Positions 53,337 through 62,732 of a stretch of 64,000 nt of DNA are shown here, piece by piece (the first letter of the stretch is position 1; each line of letters starts with the position of its first letter). The DNA is taken from NCBI RefSeq assembly GCF_010093065.1, contig NZ_CP048113.1:2356001-2420000 (forward strand), in the 5' to 3' direction. This DNA is from Chitinophaga agri (lineage in GTDB: Bacteria > Bacteroidota > Bacteroidia > Chitinophagales > Chitinophagaceae). The notes beneath the pieces are model-generated. The model was not told where the DNA came from, ran no database searches, and saw nothing but the letters and a program-made list of their open reading frames with translations. Made by a program: the position numbers and the translations under genes.

Positions 53337-54951
53337 TTATTATAATAACGGTACCTGTTTGTTTCATCTGCTGTTGTTTACCAGCTGTATAGGTCACCAT
53401 CCACAGATAGGCGCCTGCCGGTAACGGAACGTCTTTATAATCTCCCCTCCATCCGCTTGTCACGTCAGTAGTAGTATATAGCAACAGGCCCCAGCGGTTG
53501 TATACCGATAGTCTGAAATCACTGATCCGGTCAAAGACTTTTATTCTGAATACATCATTGATACCATCACCATCCGGACTAAATGCGTTGGGTGCATATA
53601 TCGCACAGGGATGCGTGGCTACCGGAACATCTATGTTACCGCTGATCGTGCACTCCTGCGCGTCCGTGATATGATAAGTGTACATACCACTGCTCAGATT
53701 ACGCGCGATACTATCGGTCATTGCCACTATTCCCGGAAGGGAATACGTATAAGGGGGTACACCTCCTTCGGGAGTAAAGATGATCTTTGCATCATTAGCC
53801 CCGGCACAGCTCATGCCTGTTACGATATTATTATCCGAAGAGAAAGGCGGTGGTTCTGGTATCAGGAGGTTGTGTAATGTATCAATACAGCCCCTTGCAT
53901 CCCGGATCACAATACTGTATGTACCGGCATAGAGCTGATCAAACTCTGGCGACAACTTCACATCGGGCATACTGTTCAACATGTATTGATATGGCCCGGT
54001 GCCACCTTCTGTATGCAGCAGGATCTTATTCTGTGACTCCCCTGCACAGCCTTTCGGGATGATCGTCGCATTACCGTTAAACTCAGTTTCATGCACCACG
54101 ATCGTATCACGCACGTCTACTCCATTCCTGGCGTGGGTCACCAGTACATAAGTGCCGGCAGGTACATTATCCAGTATGCTGCCGGTAACGCCCAGCGGCT
54201 CCCAGGTGAATGTAAATGGTGCGTAGGTACCTGTAGCACTGGCCACTATACGTCCGTTACTCATCCCCTTGCAGGGTGGTTCCTCTTTATAGGTCACCAC
54301 CGGTAGTTCACGCAGCGTATCCGCGAGATGATCAATTGCCAGCGCAATACCATAATCATTGTTACATGCGATGCGGACATCGCCGCCTACTACGATATAG
54401 GGATAATCGGCGTGTGGTGTAAACTCCGCTGTGAACCTTTTCCATTCAGTATTATAGAAAGGCCCTGACTGCCATAACAGTTCAAGTGTATCTGTCAGCG
54501 TTACACCCCCATAAATAGCCAGTGCCCCGTAACAGGTGGCCGAGTCATACCCACGGGCAAAGACCAGGTCCATTGAAAGCCGGTACGTCCTTCCCTGCTG
54601 CATATCTTTATTCAGTTTCTGAGCAATGGCTTCCAGCCAGTATGCACTTCCCCGGAAAGCGGCGTAGGTCGCACCATCAGACGCCGGTTGGGTAACACCG
54701 GTAATACCAGGTTGTACATCAGGTGTAGAAGATACCACAAGCCACTGGCCTGGTGCACGGTATTGCGCAGGAACGCCTTCCAGGGATGGATTACGGATAC
54801 CGATGTCCTGCGCCTGTAGTGCTGCCAACGGCAGAAATATACTCAGTAGTAACAGGCAGGCACGTGCTACAGACCGGAATTTTCCGGCAGACAGGTATGG
54901 AGGATATTGTCTATTAATAGCTATTGCAGTCAGAATAAAGGGTTTAGGCAA
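53332..54951 (-). CDS. T9SS-sorted surface protein with SprB-like repeats
   Basis: A 539-residue exported protein. The signal peptide has a core at about residues 28-45 (ACLLLLSIFLPLAALQAQ); the true start could be inside the first 25 residues. The mature region opens with DIGIRNPSLEGVPAQ, as in gliding-motility adhesins, followed by a beta-sandwich, three SprB-like repeats with paired Cys (PCKGMSNGRI, GCAGESQNKI, MSCAGANDAKI) and the type B sorting domain IYAPNAFSPDGDGINDVF and YNRWGLLLY. It is a surface or secreted protein; ligand unknown. It stands alone. Confidence 0.87.
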   Translation of the reverse strand: MPKPFILTAIAINRQYPPYLSAGKFRSVARACLLLLSIFLPLAALQAQDIGIRNPSLEGVPAQYRAPGQWLVVSSTPDVQPGITGVTQPASDGATYAAFRGSAYWLEAIAQKLNKDMQQGRTYRLSMDLVFARGYDSATCYGALAIYGGVTLTDTLELLWQSGPFYNTEWKRFTAEFTPHADYPYIVVGGDVRIACNNDYGIALAIDHLADTLRELPVVTYKEEPPCKGMSNGRIVASATGTYAPFTFTWEPLGVTGSILDNVPAGTYVLVTHARNGVDVRDTIVVHETEFNGNATIIPKGCAGESQNKILLHTEGGTGPYQYMLNSMPDVKLSPEFDQLYAGTYSIVIRDARGCIDTLHNLLIPEPPPFSSDNNIVTGMSCAGANDAKIIFTPEGGVPPYTYSLPGIVAMTDSIARNLSSGMYTYHITDAQECTISGNIDVPVATHPCAIYAPNAFSPDGDGINDVFRIKVFDRISDFRLSVYNRWGLLLYTTTDVTSGWRGDYKDVPLPAGAYLWMVTYTAGKQQQMKQTGTVIIIR

Positions 54952-55067
54952 AAACCTATCTCATCGCATGATTCACACAGGATGCAAAACTACTATTAAT
55001 TGATAATTTTTCATAATAACTTATCAGGCAGCAGGACTAACATAATAGTTACTGCTGCGCCAGGCTG

Positions 55068-55664
55068 TTACAGTTGTTTATGCAGACCATCTTTCACATG
55101 ACCGAACCACTCATCTTTCAGGATGCTTAATATGATGCTGCTTCTCCTGGAGCCATCTGCATTGGCGGCACAATTGCGTAAGATACCTTCCACGGTGCAA
55201 CCAATACGCTTCATCGCCGCAATACTCCTTTCATTCGTATGCGCAGCACGGAACTCTACTCTTTCCATATCGATCCTTTCAAAAGCATACTGCAACAGTA
55301 AAAACTTACAATGCTTATTCAGACCTGTACCCTGGAAGTCTTTCCCATACCAGGTGTACCCTAACTGCAACATACTGTTCTTCAGCTGAATATCATAAAA
55401 GCGGGTACTACCCGCGTAACGCTGTAACTGCTTGTCAAATACAATAAAGGGGTACTCTTTCCCTTCCTTCCGGGCTTCTGTGGCCGCACGGATATACTCC
55501 CGCATACCGCCGGGACCTGTTGGTGGCACAGTAGAGAACTTCCAGATCTCCGGTTCCGTGTTGACAAACGGTATAAGGTGGTCATCATCAGCGAGTACGA
55601 GTGGACGCAGGATCACTCTTTCATCCTCAAGAACGACATGATCGGAGACATTGAATTGTGCCAT
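55068..55664 (-). CDS. GNAT acetyltransferase (RimJ/RimL-like)
   Basis: A 198-residue acetyltransferase. VVLEDERVILRPLVLADDDHLIPF at the start, GYTWYGKDFQGTGLNKHCKFLLLQYAFERI as acetyl-CoA loop and helix, and NERSIAAMKRIGCTVEGILRN, the typical RimJ/RimL end. The substrate may be a protein N-terminus or an amino-sugar or antibiotic; it cannot be decided. Confidence 0.88.
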   Translation of the reverse strand: MAQFNVSDHVVLEDERVILRPLVLADDDHLIPFVNTEPEIWKFSTVPPTGPGGMREYIRAATEARKEGKEYPFIVFDKQLQRYAGSTRFYDIQLKNSMLQLGYTWYGKDFQGTGLNKHCKFLLLQYAFERIDMERVEFRAAHTNERSIAAMKRIGCTVEGILRNCAANADGSRRSSIILSILKDEWFGHVKDGLHKQL

Positions 55665-55717
55665 TTTAATTGCTTTTCAGATACGTGAACACAAATATAC
55701 TGGATCAGGGATAAATG

Positions 55718-55750
55718 AAAAGGCCGCCCTGTTGATCAAGGCGGCCTTTT
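55718..55750 (-). terminator. Terminator downstream of the YfhO gene
   Basis: An 11-bp stem AAAAGGCCGCC/GGCGGCCTTTT. It lies 26 bp after the YfhO stop and has T-runs in both orientations, separating it from the GNAT gene. Confidence 0.85.
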
Positions 55751-55775
55751 CGTTTATCATCATCAGTGATACTGA

Positions 55776-58298
55776 CTATGCTTTTGCTTGTCTGCTTTGT
55801 CTCCACAGCACAAAGATGCTGGCTGCAATTGTTAACCACAGCAGGATATTCGCGATATACACGAGCGTCTGACCCGTGTAGTAGGAAGCAGGTTCAAATC
55901 GGAACTCGATACTATGCTCTCCTGCCGGAACGGCAATACCACGCAGGATGTAGTTCACATTTGCGTAAGTTGTTGCCTTACCGTCAATGTAAGCCTTCCA
56001 TCCTTCCGGATAGTAGACCTCACTCAATACCGCAAACTGATTGCTCTTAGCGCTGGTCGCGTATTTAATAGCATCGTTCTCGTAGCTTACCAGTTTAATG
56101 GTAGCCAAGGAATCAAATACCGGCTGCTCGCTACCTGCCACCTTGAAGGCATTGTCCATGATCATGGTATCCTTCGGGTTCAGATGATCCAGGGCTTTGA
56201 TCGCTTCAATAGGGCCATTTACATAGCTGATATGTTTGATGAACCAGGCAGCGCCCAGGGCATCCGGATTACGCTGTACAACCGGTGCTGGCTGTTGCTG
56301 GTCCTGGGAACGGGTGATCACGTAACGGGTATCCAGCATATTGAGCAGTCCCATATTCAGGCCTACGCCTGGTTTAGCAAACTGGTTCTCAATGATATCC
56401 TGGTACATACGCAGTTTCGCGGCATGGTAACCACCTACAGAACGGTGGTAGTAGGAAGTGATCGCATCATTGAAAGGATCACCTGTAGACAGGTTTAATA
56501 CCCTGTAGTGAGGGTCTTTATCCTGCAGGATCTCCTGGTCAGCTGCCGTTGGCGCAAAGTTACCCGCCTGGTAGCTGGAAGCGTCCTGGTAGTTTTGTTT
56601 ATTCAGGTATTTGTTAGCCACTACCAGCAGGTCGCCTGTGTTCAGTACGATGAACACACCCACAATGATGGCCGGCTTGATCTTATCTTTCATGTACAGG
56701 TAGAACAGACCGATGATCACCGCCCAGATCCATAACAGATGGAAGATACCGGAACCAAACATGGCCTTTCTGTCCGCGATCATACCATCCAGGATCTGGC
56801 GAGCCAGATCAGCACCTGCCTGTTGCGTGAAGCTATCCATGATCTGTGTATCATAGGCGCCTTTATAATCATTGAAAAGGTACATCAGTACAGCCAGTAC
56901 AATGACACCGCCGCTTGCGTAGATGATCTTCTTAAAATGCTGTTGCAGTAATGTTCTCGCATTCTCCGCATACAGTACCTTGTCAACTGCCAGTACAGCC
57001 AGCAGTGGCAACAGCAGCTGCGGGATGATCAGTGCCAGTGAGTGTGCTCTGAATTTATTGAACAGCGGCAGGTGATCAAATAACACCTTGTTGAATCCAA
57101 TGAAATAGCTACCCCATGAAATGAAGAGCATGAAGACGATAGCACCGAGGATCCACCAGCGGGTTACATTACTGACAGAAACACCGGCTTCACCGATGCC
57201 TAAAACTAAAAATCCTATTACTGCCAGGAGACAGATCATTGCACCGCTGTATGGAGGGCCTGCCGTGAATGGCGATACGCCACCCCAGTATCTTGGCAGG
57301 CTGGTTGCCAGCTGACTGGCCTGCGCTTCCGGAATGTTCTGACTGGTCAGTTTTTCAACAACTTTGGAATCAGCGTCCAGGTGTTCACCGGATCCGCCAC
57401 CGAATGCACCAGGCATAGCGAGTACAAAGGTCTCTCCTACGCCAAAGCTGTATTGAAAAGCATAGTTTTCATCCAGGCCTTTCGTTTTAGTCTGCGTTAG
57501 TTTACCATCCTCAGAAAGATCTACTGTTTTACCACCACGCATGGTGTATTTGGAATACTCGTAGGTGGTCAGCAGGCTCTGGGAAGTATTACCCACACCG
57601 ATCAGACCTGCCAGTATAGCGAGTGATAAAGAGATGACCAGGTGTTTGAAATCGCGCTGCATCACCCAGTTGATGATATATCCTACGGTCATGATGCCCA
57701 GGGTGATCAGCAGGTAGTAAGTCACCTGCGGGTGTCCTGCTCCAATTTCCAGCGTAGCAAAGAGTGCAGCCACCGCCAGACCAAGTATATACTTTTTCCG
57801 GAAGATCAATACCATACCTGCCAGTAAACCAGGCATGTAGGCAATCGCCAGCATCTTGGTTTCGTGACCTACGGATATAATGATCGGATCATATGTTGCG
57901 TAGGCGAAAGCAAGGCTACCCAGTACTGCTGCCAGTACATTCACACGATAGGCCATTCCGAGGATGTAAAAGCATAAACAGGCCACGAAGAAATAACTCG
58001 CGGGTTTAGGCAGATACAGCTGTATCATACGGCCAAAGTCAGGCAGGAGTGTTTTTGTATCCATGGTCACCTGGTAGTTAGGCATACCACTGAACAAATG
58101 CGTGTTCCATAAAGGGAAATGCCCGTGGACCGCCTTATAGTTAAAGGCATCCTGCGCCATACCTTTCCAGTGCACAATATCGGTCTGCTGCAGCACCTGC
58201 CCTTCCAGGGCGGGACTACAATAGACCAATGCAACGATCAGAAAGACGGAAATCGCAATTACATGAGGGATGATCTTCTTCCAGGAAAAACTGTTCAT
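55776..58298 (-). CDS. YfhO-family membrane protein
   Basis: An 840-residue integral membrane protein. About 12-14 helices with WKGMAQDAFNYKAVHGHFPLWNTHLFSGMPNY in the first loop, which is typical of YfhO, a GT-C-like family implicated in glycosylation of cell-wall polymers in Firmicutes. Large soluble loops contain the ...SVGGYHAAKLRMYQ motif; the C-terminal domain carries FAVLSEVYYPEGWKAYIDG. No sugar-lipid genes are near, so the substrate is unknown. It ends at a strong hairpin. Confidence 0.88.
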   Translation of the reverse strand: MNSFSWKKIIPHVIAISVFLIVALVYCSPALEGQVLQQTDIVHWKGMAQDAFNYKAVHGHFPLWNTHLFSGMPNYQVTMDTKTLLPDFGRMIQLYLPKPASYFFVACLCFYILGMAYRVNVLAAVLGSLAFAYATYDPIIISVGHETKMLAIAYMPGLLAGMVLIFRKKYILGLAVAALFATLEIGAGHPQVTYYLLITLGIMTVGYIINWVMQRDFKHLVISLSLAILAGLIGVGNTSQSLLTTYEYSKYTMRGGKTVDLSEDGKLTQTKTKGLDENYAFQYSFGVGETFVLAMPGAFGGGSGEHLDADSKVVEKLTSQNIPEAQASQLATSLPRYWGGVSPFTAGPPYSGAMICLLAVIGFLVLGIGEAGVSVSNVTRWWILGAIVFMLFISWGSYFIGFNKVLFDHLPLFNKFRAHSLALIIPQLLLPLLAVLAVDKVLYAENARTLLQQHFKKIIYASGGVIVLAVLMYLFNDYKGAYDTQIMDSFTQQAGADLARQILDGMIADRKAMFGSGIFHLLWIWAVIIGLFYLYMKDKIKPAIIVGVFIVLNTGDLLVVANKYLNKQNYQDASSYQAGNFAPTAADQEILQDKDPHYRVLNLSTGDPFNDAITSYYHRSVGGYHAAKLRMYQDIIENQFAKPGVGLNMGLLNMLDTRYVITRSQDQQQPAPVVQRNPDALGAAWFIKHISYVNGPIEAIKALDHLNPKDTMIMDNAFKVAGSEQPVFDSLATIKLVSYENDAIKYATSAKSNQFAVLSEVYYPEGWKAYIDGKATTYANVNYILRGIAVPAGEHSIEFRFEPASYYTGQTLVYIANILLWLTIAASIFVLWRQSRQAKA

Positions 58299-58485
58299 AG
58301 ATCTTTGTTGTTTACAATACGGTTTTACGGACAGACATAAATTCTTCTGAATCAGCGAACTCGTATACGCCTATGCCGTTGTTTGAGATGATATTGATTC
58401 TTATACTATTATTTAAAATAATAATGGGAGGCAATTTATGCTTAAATGTTAATCTTTCAAAGTGTTATAGCGGGGTCTGGGGTAT

Positions 58486-60198
58486 TTATCTGTCAGTCAG
58501 CGCCTCCATAAAAGCGATCAGTGCCTTTTTTTCTGCTGCTGTCAGCTGTAGGGGCACGGCGGATAAGGTCTGGTTGGGCACAGACAGTCCGATACCATTT
58601 CCACCGCCTTTATCATAAAAATCTATTACCTGTTCCAGCGTCCGGAATGCCCCGTTATGCATATAGGGAGCGGTCACCGCCGTATTACGCACAGTGGGTG
58701 TCTTGAAGGCACCCCTGTAAAAGTGTATCGGGAAAAAGGCCAGCCGGCCACTGTCAAAATCGGCCACCGGATGTAACAGGTCATCATTTGCAGGCGTTCC
58801 CAGCACTTCAAATTCTGTCCGGTTGTAAAGTGGCGGGATCAGGCCGTTAAATAACGGCACAAAATGACAGGTAGCACACTGTGCCTTGCCCATAAAGATA
58901 TTGGCGCCCGTTTGCTGCTCCGCAGTCAGGGCCCGCCTGTTTCCCGCCATGTACTGGTCAAAGGGAGCATTAAACGGAGCCAGCGTACGCAGGTATGCTG
59001 CGAGGGCCGCCTGTACCTGTGGCAATGTCAGGGAATGATAGGACGGGTGCCGGTGCAGCCGCTGTAAAAGTGTATCATCGCGGCTATCCATTTCCTGCGG
59101 ACTATGCAATACCTGCAATACCTGTTCTTCCAGGCTACCGGCCCTGCCATCCCAGAATTGTGAATACTGGTAGGCAGTATAGTGTAACCCCGGGGTATGT
59201 CTCGGCAGCATACCATTGCCCGTAATGACAGTATTCCTGGACAATCCATCTGTGAAATACTTCTCCGGCTGATGACAGGTAGCGCAACTACGGGTATAAT
59301 TACCAGACAATGCCTTCTCAGAGAATAGTTTTCTGCCCAGGGCTGTATCACCGCTCATACTGGTATGTGGGAACTGGGTTTGTGGCAAAGTTTGTGGACT
59401 GAACAGGTCCTGTTGTTTATGCAGCAGTAATCTTTGCAGCGGCAAAGCATCATTCACCAGAAAGGCTAAACGGTCAAAGCTGTCAAAGTCAGGATGGGCG
59501 TCCAGTCTGTCAATCCCCTGCCGCAGATAATATCCGATACTGTCTTTCTTCAGTACGCCCGTATAGGCCATCAGTACCGTATCTATCGCCTTTAATGCAG
59601 CAGCCGCCTCCGGGATACCACTTTTCAACAGGGGGGCATCGTAACCGGTGATGTACAGCGCCATGATACGTACCAGCTCCTGTTGTATACTTTCCATTAC
59701 CTGCTGATCTGTAACGGAGAACTTGTATAATAATGCGGGCAGGTCCTGTGCAGTTTGTACGAGCACGGTGGCCTGTGCTTCCAGCTCGCTTTTACGGTCA
59801 AACACGTGCGGGTCGTGGAGCAGCGCTTCCAGCTGTTGTAAACCTACAGGTTCTTCATATTCGATGTAGGGCTCTTCTATTTCATATTTGGCAGGAGCAT
59901 TAAATACATAAGCCTCACTGGTAAAGAAATATTCCAGGAAAAAAGCGATCGCCTTATAATGTATCCTGCAGATGCGCAGCGATTGACGGGCCGCAAACAG
60001 GGAGGTACTATCTCCTGCTTTCAGGGTAGCTATACTTTGCCGGAGTTGTAGCGTGCTGGCGGCAAACAGCGGTTGCTGCCGCTTAAAGTATGTAATTGTA
60101 TTTTCTGCGATTGCAGACTGGCGTTCGCCTTGTGAAGTGAACACTACCACTATTGACAGTAATGCAAGTACACAGGTGAACGCCAGCTTACGTCTCAT
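58486..60198 (-). CDS. Di-heme cytochrome c peroxidase with N-terminal helical domain
   Basis: A 570-residue exported enzyme. The signal or anchor is at 1-22. Residues about 28-260 form an all-helical, imelysin-like region. Residues about 280-570 are the bacterial di-heme peroxidase/MauG domain with SCATCHQPEKYFTDG and QCATCHFVPLF (two CxxCH), FWDGRAGSLEEQ and KTPTVRNTAVTAPYMHNGAF. It likely reduces hydrogen peroxide in the periplasm, or modifies a partner. It starts 5 bp after a metallophosphoesterase gene, so they form an operon. Confidence 0.88.
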   Translation of the reverse strand: MRRKLAFTCVLALLSIVVVFTSQGERQSAIAENTITYFKRQQPLFAASTLQLRQSIATLKAGDSTSLFAARQSLRICRIHYKAIAFFLEYFFTSEAYVFNAPAKYEIEEPYIEYEEPVGLQQLEALLHDPHVFDRKSELEAQATVLVQTAQDLPALLYKFSVTDQQVMESIQQELVRIMALYITGYDAPLLKSGIPEAAAALKAIDTVLMAYTGVLKKDSIGYYLRQGIDRLDAHPDFDSFDRLAFLVNDALPLQRLLLHKQQDLFSPQTLPQTQFPHTSMSGDTALGRKLFSEKALSGNYTRSCATCHQPEKYFTDGLSRNTVITGNGMLPRHTPGLHYTAYQYSQFWDGRAGSLEEQVLQVLHSPQEMDSRDDTLLQRLHRHPSYHSLTLPQVQAALAAYLRTLAPFNAPFDQYMAGNRRALTAEQQTGANIFMGKAQCATCHFVPLFNGLIPPLYNRTEFEVLGTPANDDLLHPVADFDSGRLAFFPIHFYRGAFKTPTVRNTAVTAPYMHNGAFRTLEQVIDFYDKGGGNGIGLSVPNQTLSAVPLQLTAAEKKALIAFMEALTDR

Positions 60199-60203
60199 AT
60201 ATA

Positions 60204-61793
60204 TTATTTAGCAATGATCGTAAATGTGTCTTTCAGACAACCTTCTTTATCTGTCACCGTATATTCAGTTTTACCAGCACGTGGTGCTACAATAATACTG
60301 CGTGTTTGTTGTCCTTTTTCACTCCACTGATAGCTACCCGTAAAGGAAGCAGTCAGGGTCACCTTACTTTTCGCTTTTACGTGTAATACATTGTGTTTAT
60401 TCACTTCTTTCATGTACGTAAAGCGGTCACGGATCACACCATCTGCACAGATCCATTTCAGGTCAAGGCGGTTACCCTGTACTTCCAGCAGTGTGGCACC
60501 ACCATCAGTGGCATTGGCATACTGCATGGCTTTATGCGGATAGCCGGGTTGTGTACCACCGAGTTTACCAGCAGAGCCGCTCAGTACATATACAGTACCC
60601 TGATTGCTGGCGTCTTTTACATAAGGGCAGGAATTGTCAGCACCATCATATGCACCGGAGGACTGGCTCAGGTTATGTGTAGCAGCGCTGAAAGTCTCCT
60701 CCATACCATAGTGTCCTTTGATCAGGCGGGTACGCTCGTAATCATGGCTATGTCCACACAATACCAGGTCTACACCATAGCGCTCTAAAATGCGGATGAA
60801 GTTCTCCCGGATGTGTACCAGTTCATCTTCAGTATCAGAGTTGTGAGAACCCATTGTATACGGAGGATGGTGCCAGTAGGCGATCACCCATTGTCTGTTC
60901 TTATTGGCTTCCAGATCACGTTTGATCCATTGTACCTGCGGGCCGAGAGTATCATACAAACGATATTGATCTGCTTCTTTTCCGTAGGAGTCTAACGACA
61001 GGAAGTGGATGTTACCGACGTCGAAGGAATAGAACGCCTGTGTATTGGAAGCCACACCACCTGACTCTCCTTTGGTGGGCATGGAGAAGTTCTGGTAGTA
61101 GGCAGTCTGATGTGTACGTTGTGCTGTTTCAACAGCGCCGGGGAAATCCTGATCATTATAATCATGGTTACCTGGCGCCGGGAACATCGGGTATCTCTTT
61201 AACAGATCGTCTTTGTATACGTTGAAGAATTTTGCCTGAAATTCAGCATCTGTGCCACTGTTATAGGCATTATCGCCTAACAGTATCCAGGCGTCCAGGT
61301 AGTGCTGTCCGAGGTAACTCAGTACGGCGTTCTTTACATTACGCTGGTTAACAGAATTATTACCGCAATCACCGAATGCGCCGATACGGTATACGCCTTC
61401 TTTCCCACGTTCAGGCAGGGTGTAGAAATAGTTGGCACTATCTCCCTGAAAGATCTTTTTAAAATCGCCTATCTTATAGAAATAGCGGTGATGTGGCTGT
61501 AGGCCGTCGAGTCTTACGATATGTTCTGTAGTCAGGGCGGAATCATTCACCTGCTGCGCTGTTTCATCGGATGCAGCGCCATATAGCACACGGCTGCGCG
61601 TAGCCACGTTCGTGCGCCAGCGGAGTGTGATACTATGATCTGATGCAGCCTGTAGGTAAGGTCCGCGGATCAGTTTTACCGATAAATCATCTTCTGATTG
61701 TGCTGTTGCTATCAGACTACCAGCCATTAAACCACCCAGTAACAGGCAGGATCGTAATATACCCATCATCAAAATTTTGTGCGAGGTACTCAA
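60204..61793 (-). CDS. Exported metallophosphoesterase (purple acid phosphatase-like)
   Basis: A 529-residue phosphatase. The signal peptide ends LIATAQS; the start might be one of several N-terminal Met codons. An Fn3-like domain (about 40-130, RGPYLQAASDHSITLRWRTN) is followed by the catalytic domain with GDCGNN, LLGDNAY, PGNHDYND, YWHHPPY and CGHSHDYERT, the complete di-metal signature of purple acid phosphatases. The C-terminal region is Ig-like (YSVTDKEG-type, CLKDTFTIIAK). It is first in an operon with the di-heme peroxidase gene. Confidence 0.9.
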   Translation of the reverse strand: MSTSHKILMMGILRSCLLLGGLMAGSLIATAQSEDDLSVKLIRGPYLQAASDHSITLRWRTNVATRSRVLYGAASDETAQQVNDSALTTEHIVRLDGLQPHHRYFYKIGDFKKIFQGDSANYFYTLPERGKEGVYRIGAFGDCGNNSVNQRNVKNAVLSYLGQHYLDAWILLGDNAYNSGTDAEFQAKFFNVYKDDLLKRYPMFPAPGNHDYNDQDFPGAVETAQRTHQTAYYQNFSMPTKGESGGVASNTQAFYSFDVGNIHFLSLDSYGKEADQYRLYDTLGPQVQWIKRDLEANKNRQWVIAYWHHPPYTMGSHNSDTEDELVHIRENFIRILERYGVDLVLCGHSHDYERTRLIKGHYGMEETFSAATHNLSQSSGAYDGADNSCPYVKDASNQGTVYVLSGSAGKLGGTQPGYPHKAMQYANATDGGATLLEVQGNRLDLKWICADGVIRDRFTYMKEVNKHNVLHVKAKSKVTLTASFTGSYQWSEKGQQTRSIIVAPRAGKTEYTVTDKEGCLKDTFTIIAK

Positions 61794-61910
61794 TTTAAAA
61801 TTTTATCCGGCTATATAACGTATGAATTTATTGTTAAATAAAAAAGACCGCATGCATGCAGCCGTTCCGGCGTACATACAGCGATCTGCCGTATTTGATG
61901 TTAAGAATGC

Positions 61911-62429
61911 CTAGAGCTTAATTTTCAGCCCCATTTCCTCTTTCATTGTCAGGAGGGCTTCTGCGTTACCTTTCGCGTCATCCACGGGATGGTGGGTATG
62001 TCGCGTTCTACGCAGGTGTTTAAAATTTTTAAACGTATCCAGTTCTATGCCTTTGTACAGGCTACCCAGGTTCTGGGAGCTGAAACCAAAAGGATTTTCA
62101 CCCAGGAAGTGATGGAAGTACCAGCAGATGAACATCCAGTCGAAACCGTTATTGTCACTGATGAAAATAGGACGATCTTCTGCCACTTTGTTGATCCAGG
62201 CTTTAAAATCAGCCATCACCTTACGGGGATCGTTAAAAGAAAGGGTTTCCTCTCTTGAGTGCCCGGATACCGCCAGTGCTTCCGGAATGAACTTCTCTGA
62301 AATGGGTTTTAGTTTACCGTAGAATGTCTTATTCAATGTATTGTCTACTCTGACCGCACCAAATGAGATCATTGAATAATCACCGGGAATAGGGCCATCG
62401 CTTTCCACATCAACCATAATGTAGGCCAT
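61911..62429 (-). CDS. DEDDh-type 3'-5' exonuclease
   Basis: A 172-residue small exonuclease. Motif Exo I is MVDVESDGPIPG (Asp-Glu), Exo II includes FISDNNGFDWMF, and Exo III is HTHHPVDDAKGNAEALL with His and Asp of the DEDDh type. This small, stand-alone form resembles RNase T/oligoribonuclease-like exoribonucleases, so RNA or DNA is possible. Promoter at 62592-62622 gives it a leader of about 155 nt. Confidence 0.85.
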   Translation of the reverse strand: MAYIMVDVESDGPIPGDYSMISFGAVRVDNTLNKTFYGKLKPISEKFIPEALAVSGHSREETLSFNDPRKVMADFKAWINKVAEDRPIFISDNNGFDWMFICWYFHHFLGENPFGFSSQNLGSLYKGIELDTFKNFKHLRRTRHTHHPVDDAKGNAEALLTMKEEMGLKIKL

Positions 62430-62732
62430 GTTCTTTCGTTTTTAAAGTAATAAATTGATTTTGACAGGGATATCTCCTGTGTGCGTTCCAGTCCCGGAAG
62501 GAGCCTGCGGATACTGTTTGTCTTAGCCGGGGTTAGGTATAGAGGATCTTCAGGGTGCTTATTGGGCTGAAATAGTGTTTATAAACGGGGGCAAAGGTAT
62601 GAAGATATTTTTTAATAGCAAAGGCAACTATCTAGCAATCTGCAACGAAATATTCGTTATAAACAATGTATTTTTTGGTAATTATGATAAATAGCCTGAA
62701 TTTTATAACATATATTACGTAAAAATACTATT
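62430..62732. other. 303-bp intergenic region before the AAA ATPase gene
   Basis: Holds the exonuclease promoter and leader on the minus strand. The right half is AT-rich, marking a change in base composition that continues into the ATPase gene. No clear plus-strand promoter box was found; TATTTTTTGG at about 62669 has one base too many. Confidence 0.4.
62592..62622 (-). promoter_or_regulatory. Promoter of the exonuclease gene
   Basis: The minus strand has TTTG (62622-62619), a 19-bp spacer and TACCTTTG (62599-62592), a full match to the Bacteroidota consensus. The start codon is about 155 bases further on; the leader shows no obvious riboswitch. Confidence 0.7.
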
